NCBI RefSeq assembly: GCF_011397635.1
Contig: NC_064756.1
Location: 37,708,133-37,772,132, forward strand
Origin: Epinephelus fuscoguttatus
Taxonomy: Eukaryota > Chordata > Actinopteri > Perciformes > Serranidae
Direction: 5' to 3'
DNA: 64,000 nt
Positions 44,794-55,942 of this stretch are shown here, in pieces; the first letter of the stretch is position 1, and the number at the start of each line of letters is the position of its first letter. A program made the position numbers and the translations under genes. The notes below the pieces were generated by a model. It searched no databases. It saw only the letters and a list, made by a program, of their open reading frames with translations, and was not told where the DNA came from.

Positions 44794-46406
44794 CACTGAA
44801 CAAAAATATAAACACAACACTTTTGTTTTTGCTCCCATTTTTCATGAGCTGAACTCAAAGATCTAAAACATTTTCTATCCACACTAAAGACCATTTCCTC
44901 ACAAATATTGTTCACAAATCTGTCTAAATCTGTGTTAGTGAGCACTTCTCCTTTGCCGAGATAATCCATCCCACCTCACAGGTGTGGTATATCAAGATGC
45001 TGATTAGACAGCATGAATATTGCACAGGTGTGCCTTAGGCTGGCTACAATAAAAGGTCACTCTGAAATGTGCAGTTTTGCTTTATTGGGGGGGGGGTCAG
45101 AAAACCAGTCAGTATCTGGTGTGACCACCATTTGCCTCACGCAGTGCAACGCATCTCCTTCGCATAGAGTTGATCAGGTTGTTGATTGTGGCCTGTGGAA
45201 TGTTGGTCCACTCCTCTTCAATGGCTGTGCGAAGTTGCTGGATATTGGCAGGAACTGGAACATGCTGTCATATACGCCGATCCAGAGCATCCCAAACATG
45301 CTCAATGGGCGACATGTCCGGTGAGTATGCTGGCCATGCAAGAACTGGGATGTTTTCAGCTTCCAGGAATTGTGTACAGATCCTTGCAACATGGGGCGTG
45401 CATTATCATGCTGCAACATGAGGTGATGGTCGTGGATGAATGGCACAACAATGGGCCTCAGGATCTCGTCACGATATCTCTGTGCATTCAAAATGCCATC
45501 AATAAAATGCACCTGTGTTCGTTGTCCATAACATACCATAACCCCACCGCCACCATGGGCCACTCGATCCACAGCGTTGACATCAGCAAACCGCCCCCCC
45601 ACACGACGCCTCACATGCTGTCTGCCATCTGCCCTGAACAGTGAAAACTGGGATTCATCCATGAAGAGAACACCTCTCCAACGTGCCAGACGCCATCGAA
45701 TGTGAGCATTTGCCCACTCAAGTTGGTTACGACAACGAACTGCAGTCAGGTCGAGACCCCGATGAGGGCACGAGCATGCAGATGAGCTTCCCTGAGACGG
45801 TTTCTGACAGTTTGTGCAGAAATTCTTTGGTTATGCAAACCGATTGTTGCAGCAGCTGTCTGGGTGGCTGGTCTCAGATGATCTTGGAGGTGAACATGCT
45901 GGATGTGGAGGTCCTGGGCTGGTGTGGTTACACGTGGTCTGTGGTTGTGAGGCCGGTTGGATGTACTGCCAAACTGTCTGAAACGCCTTTGGAGACGGCT
46001 TATGGTAGAGAAATGAACATTCAATTCACAGGCAACAGCTCTGGTGGACATTCCTGCAATCAGCATGCCAATTGCACGCTCCCTCAAAACTTGCGACATC
46101 TGTGGCATTGTGCGGTGTGATAAAACTGCACATTTCAGAGTGGCCTTTTATTGTGGCCAGCCTAAGGCACACCTGTGCAATATTCATGCTGTCTAATCAG
46201 CATCTTGATATGCCACACCTGTGAGGTGGGATGGATTATTGCGGCAAAGGAGAAGTGCTCACTAACACAGATTTAGACAGATTTGTGAACAATATTTGTG
46301 AGGAAATGGTCTTTTGTGTGTATAGAAAATGTTTAAGATCTTTGAGTTCAGCTCATGAAAAATGAGAGCAAAAACAAAAGTGGTGCGTTTATATTTTTGT
46401 TCAGTG
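44794..46406 (-). mobile_element. Tc1-like transposon 4 with TA duplication
   Basis: The ends CACTGAACAAAAATATAAAC and GTTTATATTTTTGTTCAGTG (right end differs slightly) are inverted repeats flanked by TA at 44792-44793 and 46407-46408. Length 1613 bp. It belongs to a Tc1 family common in fish and amphibian genomes, distinct from the two other full-length Tc1 elements here. The transposase is on the - strand. Confidence 0.95.
45109..46108 (-). pseudogene. Tc1-like transposase 4, broken
   Basis: From ATG at 46108 it encodes MPQMSQVLRERAIGMLIAGM and helix-turn-helix segments (NVHFSTISRLQRRFR, RPHNHRPRVTTPAQD). The frame breaks near 45750; after it comes MDESQFSLFRADGRQ with the first Asp region, HGGGGVMVCYGQR, and LMLQHDNARPM with the second Asp. 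A further shift near 45370 gives SPDMSPIEHVWDALD with the catalytic Glu. It ends at a stop at 45109. It is a close relative of an active-type enzyme but carries at least two frameshifts. Confidence 0.9.
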
Positions 46407-46655
46407 TATATGTATATATATAGCAAGGGCCTTGCTTTAGAGAGGTCGCCATCTTGCGCCGCCATGTATGTAAGGCAGCCCGAGCGGACAATCCAGCCAG
46501 CCAGAGAACGTGTTTCGCGTGTATAAATAAACCAATGAAGACAGCGGGAGGAAGGAAGAAGGAGGAGGAAACAGCAGAGAGTGTTAATTGTTCGTCGATG
46601 GAGAGTAGTGAAAAGTTTTTTTAGTTATAAATTTTGGGAATGGACCACACTTACC

Positions 46656-46947
46656 ACGCAACAGGAGAGAATGAACCCGAACCGTCATCTGCGAGGAAAA
46701 GAAGACGCAACTTAACTCCTTGTGATGCACTCTCTGCGGCGCTTTTCCTCCTGATGATATATCTCCCCAACGATGGTAGCACCGAATCCCATTCTGCGCA
46801 CCAAAATGGGAGCGGAGGATTCATTCTCTCTTCTCGTCCACTCAGTGTACTCTGGCTCTCATCTGTATGCTCCGGCTCAAACAGGTATGGCTCTGGATCT
46901 GTGTCCGCTACAAGAAACTCTTCAAAATCATGTTCAAAGTTGTCCAT
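46656..46947 (-). pseudogene. Exon of a P2X7 ballast-domain-like protein, partly degenerate
   Basis: The - strand from ATG at 46947 encodes MDNFEHDFEEFLVADTDPEP followed by YLFEPEHTDE, a start resembling free-standing fish proteins of the P2X7 C-terminal (ballast) domain family; compare IQPYMFEPSDDSEDE in the gene at 58071. After TDE the sequence no longer follows the family. A GTAAGT splice donor follows at about 46655. The Cys-rich zinc-binding exons are absent, so this is a captured or deleted copy inside a TIR element. Confidence 0.5.
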
Positions 46948-47450
46948 TGCAGCTACTACAGTCCGGAGATATTGCTAGGCTAAATAAACAGCTGAGCTCT
47001 GTTTACAGGCTACACTGTCAGTCAGTGTGCGGGCTGGAGATTGGTGGAGCAGAGAGGGGAGGGGTCCCCGCTAGGTAGTGTAAACGAGTATGTGTGTATG
47101 AAGTGTGTGTGTTACGCCAGAAGAGTCAGAGTTTGGGACGGAGTCTTTTACACCCTGGAGTGTTACCGGAGTTTTTGGAGTGCTCAAATAAACAGGTCTT
47201 TTTCCCGAACACTACTCTGGTCTCCTGCTCGTGAGGGATCCATTACAATATCGTAACATGGTTTAGATTTCTAAATAAACATTCACCTCGTTGCTAGATA
47301 GACCTACTCCTGAAAAACTGTCTGCGCAAGGCTTTTTGTCCATACGAGGCCACTGTCATTTACCCGGCGGGAGGGGTGAGCGAGTGAACCGTGCAATCTA
47401 GAATCTGACCACTGATGTCACTGTTTTCAACCCATTTTACACACTGGTCC

Positions 47451-47752
47451 TTTCACACACAGGTCCGAAAGACACACACATGCACAAACAGGACCTATAC
47501 ATGCACAAAGTGGAGAGATGTCAGAGTAAAGGGGCTGCCTTGGTCAGGTGCCCTGAGCGGTTGGTGGGTTTGGTGCCTTGCTCAAGAGCACCTCGGCAGT
47601 GCCCAGGAGGTGAACTGGCACCTCTCCAGCCACTAGTCCACACTCCATATTTGGTCCAGACAGGGACTCGAACAGGTGACCCTCTGGTTCCCAACCCAAG
47701 TCTCTATGGACTGAGCTTGAAGCCTTAGGTTAGGCCTGCTGATACATTTATA
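47451..47752. other. Intergenic DNA, no gene seen
   Basis: Starts with a short region sharing ACACACAGG motifs and contains GGTGCCTTGCTCAAGAGCAC, a motif seen in many fish dispersed repeats; nothing coding. Confidence 0.35.
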
Positions 47753-47753
47753 T

Positions 47754-47960
47754 TTAGGCTCTATGCACATCTCTACTACTTCCTGAAATTAAAGCAGGTC
47801 ATTTATTTTCTGTCTTGCATTAGTGGCTAAACTGATTAATCCAGGAGTGTCAACAGTCACAACAATGATCAGATTAATCAGTTTGGCCACTAATGCAAGA
47901 CAGAAAATAAATGACCTGCTTTAATTTCACTAAATAGTGGAGCTGTGCATAGAGTCTATT
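47754..47960. repeat. Foldback repeat with ~85-bp arms
   Basis: The left arm (about 47754-47841) and right arm (about 47872-47960) are inverted copies sharing AAAGCAGGTCATTTATTTTC, TGTCTTGCATTAGTGGC and CTCTATGCACA, with about 30 bp between them. A small interruption near the outer end differs between the arms. It looks like a foldback MITE. Confidence 0.9.
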
Positions 47961-49717
47961 GATAATAAAGACAATAATCTTTGTGTTTAGGTCTAGCTAT
48001 ATCCGTGACTACAGCTGACAATGACAGGATAATGAGCCCTTATCACTGGGGACATTTTTGCTTGTCATAAATTGGTTGAAATGGGTTAACAGACTGTTCT
48101 GTTTGCTCGGTTACATAACCATTAAATTATGTGTTATAATGTGAACATTTAACTTGAAAAACTCCAGGGTCATTGATTAATCATTGATTAAAATTAAGGC
48201 AATATCGCCAAGTGCCCACTTGGGGCCATTGCGGGATAAGGAGAGGCCACATTATGAATCATTTTTCGTTAGCCCTAATAGAGAAAATGTCTTGTGGGAA
48301 AGACCAATGATTAAAATGTTATCTGAAACCACTTACCTTGACGGAAGTTCCTCAAAAACTAGCTTCAACCGTCCTTGCTGTTAATTGAAAGAGGAAGGTG
48401 CATGAGGAGTGCACGTGAAGGTGAGCAAACTAGCTTGTGTGATTATGCACAACGATCAGTTTGATGCATTGGACAAATGTAATTAATTTTCAGACATTAA
48501 ACATGAGAAGATTATTTCAATTGGACATTCTCATTTCCTAGAGGACTCAGCTTAAGCATTAATGAGTGTTACACGTCAGTAACATGAAGTTATTTATGAG
48601 TTTTGTGGTTAATTATACCGTTGATCCGTTTGCCTCTCCCATGCGATCCGTTCGTCCCTGCATGAGGGCAGCCTTCGTTTCCTGCCAGATTGCATGCGAC
48701 TCGTTCATCCAAACATGGTCGGGATTTGTAGAGGACATATGTATGTTGTTCACTATAAAATGTGGTTACTATAAATAAATGCATCTCTGTGCAGAGGGAA
48801 ATATGAAAAAATGATCCGTTCGACACCCCTCTCCTCTATGCACATTTCCATGTCTCTTCGCCTTTTCTACAGCACTAACAGTGTGCAACAGTCACAAATT
48901 GTAGCTAAGAAGTGTAGTCCACTAGCTCAGCAAACAACAAGCATCCAACACAACAGAGTCCTGGCAGAGAGGGACATTCACATAGCTCCCTGTAACAACT
49001 TGAATTCAGCCAGAGCAAGACCCAGCACCTGACCATTGGCTGTCTGATCCCTAACTGTTGTCTTGATCACCTAGGTCCAAGCTGCTGTCCACTCTCCTCT
49101 CAAGGAAGTAGTAACCTAGCAACGGGGAGTGAGAGGCAGAGCATTTGAGCTGTGCTAGCTGGCTAATTCTTGTCTCAGCTGTGGTTTAAAAGACAGTAAA
49201 TTCAGTGCCCCAAGTGCTGAAAAGAAATCCTAACATTACAGAAAGCTGACATGTGAAATATATTGTGATATACAGGCATGAAAATCGCTCACCTTTCGGC
49301 GAAATTCGCTGTTTTGAAAACAAAATAGGTGAGCCACAGAAAAAAGACATAATGAACATATATGTGCGCGGGCATTTCATGAGAGGAGTTGTCAGTCTCG
49401 TCCAATGGCGGATTGGCCATCGGGACGTTTGGGAAGAATCCCAATGGGCAGTCACCAAGTGGGCCGGTGGGGCTGGCCCGGTGAGACTAGTGAATGTTAA
49501 GCCAGTTGCTAGCTGTCAGTACTGCAATGCACGTCCCTCCCATGTTGTTTGTTTGCTGTGAGATGTTCAGAGGGAAGGGAGGTGGCAATCTTGTGTTTTG
49601 ATGCTTGAAGGAGGAGATAAGAGCGGCCTCCTCCAATACGAAAGAGGCTCTCGTTTTTCTTGAAATCTGAAATCAGTCATCAGTCATTGCTCATGGCAAA
49701 CCAGGCTAGTGTGACCC
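47961..49717. other. Intergenic DNA, no gene seen
   Basis: No gene or element with clear ends was found. 48610-48730 has three GATCCGTT(C/T)G-like motifs that may mark a short repeat. Confidence 0.4.
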
Positions 49718-49978
49718 TTACTGGGCGTTCACACAGAACGCAAATTCACGTGTCGAGATTACATACAAAGTCAATGCAAAGATGCGATTAGACGCGAATT
49801 CGCGCCAGGCGGCACGATGAACGCGTCTAGCACCTCATCGCTCGAGTTGAAATTATTGAACTTTTTAGGCGAATTCGCGTGACGCGAAAGCCAATCAACA
49901 TTGAGATTCTCCCGATGTCACTGGCGTCATGACGTCAGTGACGTCTTGACCCCCTGACGTCCAGTTGTTGATGCCAAC

Positions 49979-51671
49979 ATGGAGGAGAAACTCATCGTTG
50001 CGGTGTGCGGCTACCCGGAGCTGTATGATTCAACATGTCAACTCTACAGAGGCCGCAACAAAAAGGAGCAGGCTTGGGTGAAAGTCGCCGAGGAGACTGG
50101 TCTACCTGGTAAGTTCTGTAAATATGTGTCTTTTATTAGTTTGCAGAATGGTTGTGACGTTACTATGAACGTTAACACTAGCTTAGCTCCAGTTAGCACA
50201 GCCGGCTTCCCTGCCATAATGTACTTGTCTGTTACTACCGATTGTGTTTTTTGTCAGTGGATGAATGTCGAAAGAAATGGAAGAGCCTCAGGGACACTTA
50301 TTTAAAGGAAAGAAGGAAGGAGACAGAAAAAAAGAGCGGGGCAGCTGCAGGGCCAGTGAAGAGGTGGAAGTACTCTGCAGTCCTTTCTTTCCTCGACCCC
50401 TTCATTACCCCAAGGGAGACCAGCGGAAACATGGGTCGTGGGGTCGAGGATAGGGCCGCATGGTACAGAGAGTCGGAAGCAGGGCCGGTCGAGGACCAGG
50501 GAGAGGCAGCAGGCCCCTCAGGGATTGAGTCCGGAGGTTTGTTGACAGATGAAGATGCACACACATAAAGCATTGCAAACTTATAGAAGAGATTTCTGTA
50601 TCGATGGATAACTGACTTGTATAGATGTCTCAGTATAGAGATTTCTTTTCACAGCCTGTACTATAAAAAATGACAAAGAAAATTTGAAAATACCCTAAAC
50701 TAATATGTATTCTCACCTACAAAACCTGAAATTAAAACACTTGGATATTGAATGGAACAAGCCCATGGAAGAACACAAAAACACCAGAAGTCACTGAATG
50801 GGAGAAACTGCTTCCTTTGAATACTCAGTAGCTAGAATGAACAATTCAAAAGGGAAATTAAAGTAAGTCAGGGATCATTTCTTTCTTTACATGAAGGGTT
50901 CACTGCATTAAAGGGTTGTGGAGGCTAGATATTACCATGGCTGGAACTGTATGACGTATTAATATGGGTGCATTTGTAAAATGCTTTATGTGCTGTAATT
51001 GACAGTGAAAGCTAGAATGATTGAGACAATTAAAATGTAAACAAAAAACTAAAGACACCTTTGTCACTACTACAGACCACCCAGCACAAGACTCTCCCAG
51101 CAGCAGTGACACTGAAGCTGCTCCTGCTGCCTCTCCCGCTGATGGCCCTGCTACTGCCCCTGCTGCTGCTGCATGAGGGAGAGCACCCAGTGGTATGAGT
51201 ATAATTTTTGCATGGTGTTTTTCACTATGAAAAGTACCTTTCAAAGTTACTTTCAGTTTGACTCATACCTTTTTGTCTGTTGCCTCTTTTAACAAATATT
51301 CACTTAGATATTGTGTAACTTAGACCTATTGAATTGATTGGACGCAGCAGTTTATGTTTCCAAAAAATATGTTTCCATTTCACACAGTGACGAGGAGGGC
51401 CAGGAAGAGAGGGATGGAGGACGGAGAGACCAGGCAGAGCCGGATCGAGGAGCTGCTCCTGGAGGCCCTCAAGAGGCAAGCTCAACCAGGTCCACCTGCT
51501 CCACCTGATCCTCCTCGTCAACCTCCCTCAGAGGATGAAATGTTCTTCCTCAGCCTGGTTCCTTCCCTGCAGAGATTGTCGCCCCAGTGGAAGGAGTATG
51601 TGAAATTTAACGTACATAAATTAATTTTTGAAGCCAGCCCTGTTGTGCTAAATTTGGAACAAATTGAGTAG
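49979..51671 (+). CDS. Harbinger MADF-BESS partner protein
   Basis: Exon 1 (49979-50109) starts MEEKLIVAVCGYPELYDSTC and exon 2 (about 50258-50537) gives DECRKKWKSLRDTYLKERRK, together a MADF (Myb/SANT-like) DNA-binding domain, followed by WKYSAVLSFLDPF. A third piece near 51070-51172 is Ala/Pro/Ser-rich (DSPSSSDTEAAPAAS). The last exon (about 51388-51671) has SRIEELLLEALKRQ and a BESS motif DEMFFLSLVPSLQRLSPQWK, ending at TAG 51671. This matches the two-protein plan of Harbinger transposons, where the Myb/MADF protein helps the transposase reach the nucleus and bind the ends. The exon 3 junction is uncertain, and one piece ends in a stop, so splicing there must differ from the naive reading. 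Confidence 0.75.
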
Positions 51672-52163
51672 CTTTTTAGCTAATGGCACAACAACCTCTG
51701 CAGGGAATGAACCAGGCTTTTCAGTTTTTTAAAAATAGGTGTCCCTGAGGCCTCCATTTCAAATTGTTCATCACCCAAGCCTGCTCCTTTTTGTTCTCTG
51801 TAGAGTAGACACATTATTTGTATATATGTTCATCACTTTTTTATGTTTGTGTTTATATCTACGTTTATTTTTATAACTTTTAATGTTTGTGTTTATATCT
51901 ATATATGTTTTATATTTCAAGATTTATATATATATTTAAAAAATAATCTATCTCAGCTGTCTTTCGTCTTCTCTTTCCTACAGAAACAATTCTCATCTGA
52001 TTTCATGTATTTATTGCACACACAGAACATTGTGTACTGTATTCTGTAGCTTCAAGCTGTGCAGAACATAAAGTACACAAAAGTAAATAAATATTGCAGG
52101 ATGTTTGCTCAGTAGTAATGTGTAGGTGGCTCTTAAAAGAGCTGTTTTATGAGTGCTTGCACA

Positions 52164-53238
52164 CTAGACATTGGCCTGCCACGGGACCGTTCCCTCTGCA
52201 GAGAAGTAAGCTGCGAAGGTCTCCCAAACCCTGATGGCCTCTCTTGCCAAGTTGTTCGCAGCCAGTCTTCCCAGACCTGGCAGAGGCTCCACCACACCAT
52301 TGAAGATGCTCCCCCTCATTGCAGGCACTGAGGTTGTCTTCCGCAAGAAGTTGTGCAGGACGCAGGTTGCCTTCACACACTTCTCTGCAATGTCATGCTG
52401 GAGCTCCATGGCACGCTGGTACATCCGCCACTGGGATGCAAGGATCCCAAAGGCGTTCTCCACCACCAGCCATGCCCAGGACAGACGGTAGTTGTAGATC
52501 CGCTGGTCTCTGTTAAGTGTGCGTGCCGGGGAATGGCCTCATGAGGTTTCTCCGGAGTGGAAAGGCCTCATCCACGACAAACACATGTGGCTGGGGTCCC
52601 CTGTGGTCAGCTCGTGGTAACAGCCGGTCAGCAGACAGCTGGAGGGTGCCGGAGCGAGGCGCTCGACCAAAAAATGAGTTGGCCAGGATACCGCCAGCAC
52701 TGGTCCTGCTGTAGCCCCCGACATAGATCACCCTGAAGCAATACCGGGAATCCACAACAGCAAGGAGGACTATCGAGAATGTCCCCTCATAGTTGTAGTA
52801 CTGGGATCCCGAATGTGCAGGGGCTTTCAGGACCACATGCTTTCCATCCACAGCGCCACAGCAGAGAGGAAAATTCCACCGCTCCTCAAACCCCTCTGCG
52901 ATGGACCTCCACTCCTCAGTGGTGGGCACAGCCATGAATTCTTCCACAAGGCAATCCCAAATAGCTGTGACTACAGCTGGAACAATCAGGGAAACAGTGG
53001 TTACTTGTACTATTTTATTGATATGGCTGAACAGGTGAAAGTACTCGAGTATTTATGCTATTACATTATTGCAGTGGATAAAATGATCTAGCTGTCTATT
53101 GAAATGCATGACAAGCAGGTCAAGATCTAGGATTTACCCATAAATTGTACAAATTGCACATGAATTCAGACTTTTCATAAATCGACATCATGAAGTAGAC
53201 TAGTAATTTCATCAGCCTTTTACATGCTGTTATCTTAT

Positions 53239-53276
<38 letters not shown>

Positions 53277-53502
53277 CTTATGTAACATTACGTTTTTAAC
53301 ATGTTTTTTTGTTTATTTTATGTCTTTTTAAAGTGAAGCACACAGTGCATGTAATTTCTTTGTTGTTGTACCGCTGAAAGCGGCTATCATCCAGACGGAG
53401 TTCCTGGAGTGGGTGGTGAAACTCGCCCAGCTGGATGGCCCCCCGACGCACCTGGGACTTCCAGAGCAGGTACAAAGCAGCGATGGTGGTTATCTCAGCC
53501 AT
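52164..53502 (-). pseudogene. PIF/Harbinger transposase with internal gap and frameshift
   Basis: An N-terminal exon (53502-53350) reads MAEITTIAALYLLWKSQVRR, GEFHHPLQELRLDDSRF. The next recognisable part starts near 53000 (SLIVPAVVTAIWDCLVEEF) and has CCGAVDGKHV with the first catalytic Asp and FVVDEAFPLRRN with the second. A frameshift near 52505 leads to VVENAFGILASQWR with the catalytic Glu and CVLHNFLR. It ends at 52164. The helix-turn-helix portion normally between the first two pieces (roughly 60-70 residues) is not present at 53000-53330. The catalytic triad is complete, but the enzyme is not. Confidence 0.85.
53243..53272. repeat. (TG)n microsatellite
   Basis: About 15 TG dinucleotides within the gap of the Harbinger transposase. 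Confidence 0.95.
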
Positions 53503-53692
53503 GGTTGAGGAGAGAATGAATTTTTCGGGCCAGGTGTTGTTATCTAGTGAAAATGGGCGGGCTCGCTACTCGCGCGACTGACGCGATAATGCGAATTAAC
53601 AAAATGGTCCGGCGTCCAAACACGCATGTTACTTGCGGCGCGATACTCGTGAGTAATTCACTTCACTCGCACTCTGTGTGAACGCACAGTTA

Positions 53693-54156
53693 GTGCTAGC
53701 TACTGAGAAAGGAGAAAGACAGAAAACATGGATAAAACCGGTAAAAAAAGAAAGGGTGGTGCGGAAAAAAAAACGGGAAAAAAAACCTTAAATCTTTAAA
53801 ATAAGAGGCAGCAAAATGCTCCAAAATAACTGACCTGTTTGGCCACAGCGTTGGTTGACGGGCTGAGGCTGCTGGTGTTGCTAACAATGGAGATGGAGCT
53901 GGAGCAGACAGGGCCATTATAGCAGGTGTGTTAACGTTAGCTAACATTCGTGAGTGTGTATTTGGCTTTGGCAAATTGCATATTTCTTCTAGGTGTCCGT
54001 TTCAAGAGGCCAGCTAGCCTACTATATAGGTATTGCAGTAAGTCATTATAATTTAAATCTGTACCAAAAGAAAATATGTGCTTGCTTTTTACCTGTGCAT
54101 GCACGCAATTAATGTTAGGTGGTGCTCCCAGTCCCAAGGACAATGAAGCTGAGGGA
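53693..54156. other. Intergenic DNA, no gene seen
   Basis: AT-rich with A-run segments (53740-53800); no supported feature. Confidence 0.4.
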
Positions 54157-54161
54157 CAGAC

Positions 54162-55057
54162 TGTTACGGTCTCCGGACCTTAGTACATTTATTTGTGTTT
54201 AATGTGTGTGTTTAATGTGCTGTGCACGTCAGTATGGGAATTATTCGGCCAGCACTTGTCATTCATTTATGTGTGTATCTAATTGTCTGCTCTTCTGGAG
54301 GGAATCCCCGGCGGACCACGACTCCGGCCCGCTCTCCTCTGCTGCTGTTCAGTGTTCCCCCGCTTGCTGGTCGGCCGGCCCCCTCGCTGTCGTCATCGGT
54401 TCCGGCCAATCACCGCTTCACCGGCCCCTCGTCTGAACCTTTAAAAGCTGCACTGAGTCAAAAGCCACGGCGGCTGTGATTTAACGTGAGCAGTCCGCCT
54501 CGCTCCTTTTAATGTTTCAGCTGCTGTAATTCGTCGTTATTGTTGTGGTATTTGGGAATCTGAGGGCTTTAGGATCTAGTTCCTTAGCGTAGCCACATAC
54601 CCGTTTTTCACTCACACGTAGCTTGTTTGCTGTATAGATCACTAGCCTTATGGGTGTCGGTCTGAGTGTTGTTTTGTTTGGTCAGGTAAGTCATAGAGTA
54701 GACAGGCAGATTTGTTTGTAGTTTGTTATTTAAGTTAGTTGGGGAATTTATTTTATTGGTGACAGGTCAGAGTTTTTGTTTTATTTGTTTTATGGTTTGC
54801 CGTCACCCACAGCCCTTCCCTGAGTTTGTTTAAATGTAATGTACCGCCGAGGCTCCGTTCGTGAAGCCCGATTTCCGGGTTGTGTTGCTGAGCCTGCGAG
54901 CGCGATATCCTTTTGTGTGCCGCTTTGTTTTTTTACAAAGCGTAGCTTGTATTGTTTAATTACTGTGAATATGAATAAACAGCAGTTTGCCTTATTCACT
55001 TGATTGTTTGGTTTTATGTTGCTTCCCTTACCCCTAGACACATACTGGGTTGTAACA
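54162..55057 (+). mobile_element. Solo LTR with 5-bp target duplication
   Basis: It begins TGTTACGG and ends GTTGTAACA, giving TG...CA ends and a TGTTAC/GTAACA terminal inverted pair. The identical 5-mer CAGAC flanks both sides (54157-54161 and 55058-55062). It contains a TTTAAAAG TATA-like motif at about 54440, preceded by GC-rich sequence, and AATAAA at about 54973. At 896 bp without internal genes it is a solo LTR left by recombination. Orientation follows the TATA and AATAAA order. Gypsy-like or retrovirus-like origin cannot be told. Confidence 0.9.
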
Positions 55058-55062
55058 CAGAC

Positions 55063-55934
55063 TAACCCCAGAAGGATGAGACCAGAAATATGACAGCTGC
55101 AATGTGAAGGCATAGCCTACTATGCATTGCATTTTAGCCAGAGGTAAACCTTTTACTAAGTGGGATTTTTTTGTTGTAGTAATAAGTTGACTAAAAGTTG
55201 ACTATAGGGCCTATTGCCCAATTTATACCTCCTTAGTTCATGGCTATGAGCCATGGAGATATAAACTGGGGTTATGTAATACAAGAGCAGGGTTGGGCAG
55301 GGCAGGGCAGGGCAGACAGTTATATTGTACATAAAATTAGATGCATTAGGATAGAGTCATATGCTCTTATTTTAAGTTGAATAATACGCACATAGCCATT
55401 TGTAGCCAATTCATTATTGCATTTATTTTATAGTCTGGAATTAACTGCTGATTTTCTTATGCAGTTGATTGTGAGGACAGCGTTTGTGTAGTGTGTACAA
55501 GCATATAGAGGATTATAGGTAGAAACGTGCGGGCCGGTGTGTGGGCCAGTGCGCCTGAATGTCCCGGGCTGAATTTGTGTCCTAGTCCACCCCTGGTCTC
55601 GTCTCTTATACAACATATATGAACATGTAAAGATACTTTATTTGCATTTAATTATACATTCATACTTTTGTTTTTGTGAAATCTTGTAATTCTGCATGTG
55701 ACCACTACTAGAGTAAATCTAAAAGAAATCAGATATGAGCATTTGGAAGCTCATTTTTCCACCAAACAATCAATTGAGGAGCATAACCCCCTAGCAGGTG
55801 CCAGGTCTCGTATCCTTCTCACCTTTTTCACCCCTGAATTTGTGATGCATTTTCATGCCTGGATATAGTGGTTTTAGCTGGCTAATATTAACTGTTAGCT
55901 TGCTTGCTAATGCAGACAAATTGCTAGCCTGGTA
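55063..55934. other. Intergenic DNA, no gene seen
   Basis: Contains a short GGGCA tandem run (GGGCAGGGCAGGGCAGGGCAG, about 55294-55315) and no coding feature. Confidence 0.45.
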
Positions 55935-55942
55935 GATTGAAT

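Larger units (their letters stand above)
44642..47450. mobile_element. TIR element with TTAA-like ends, carrying a ballast-family exon
   Basis: The left end after TTAA is AGGGCCAGTGTGTAATATTT; the right end is AAATGGGTT-like in inverse (ATTTTACACACTGGTCCTTT). The right TTAA is mutated. It contains Tc1 element 4 (44794-46406) and a - strand exon of the P2X7 ballast-domain family (46656-46947). The CTTGCGCCGCCATGTATGTA motif near 46451 is typical of a widespread fish TIR element. No transposase of its own was found. Confidence 0.55.
49721..53689. mobile_element. PIF/Harbinger element with TTA duplications
   Basis: The ends CTGGGCGTTCACACAGA (left) and its inverse TCTGTGTGAACGCACAG (right) are flanked by TTA on both sides (49718-49720 and 53690-53692), the signature of PIF/Harbinger insertion. 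Length 3969 bp. It contains a MADF-BESS partner gene on the + strand and a transposase gene on the - strand, pointing toward each other. Subterminal sequence contains several GCGAATTCGCG-like palindromes at 49797-49878, with GCGCGA motifs at the right. Confidence 0.95.
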
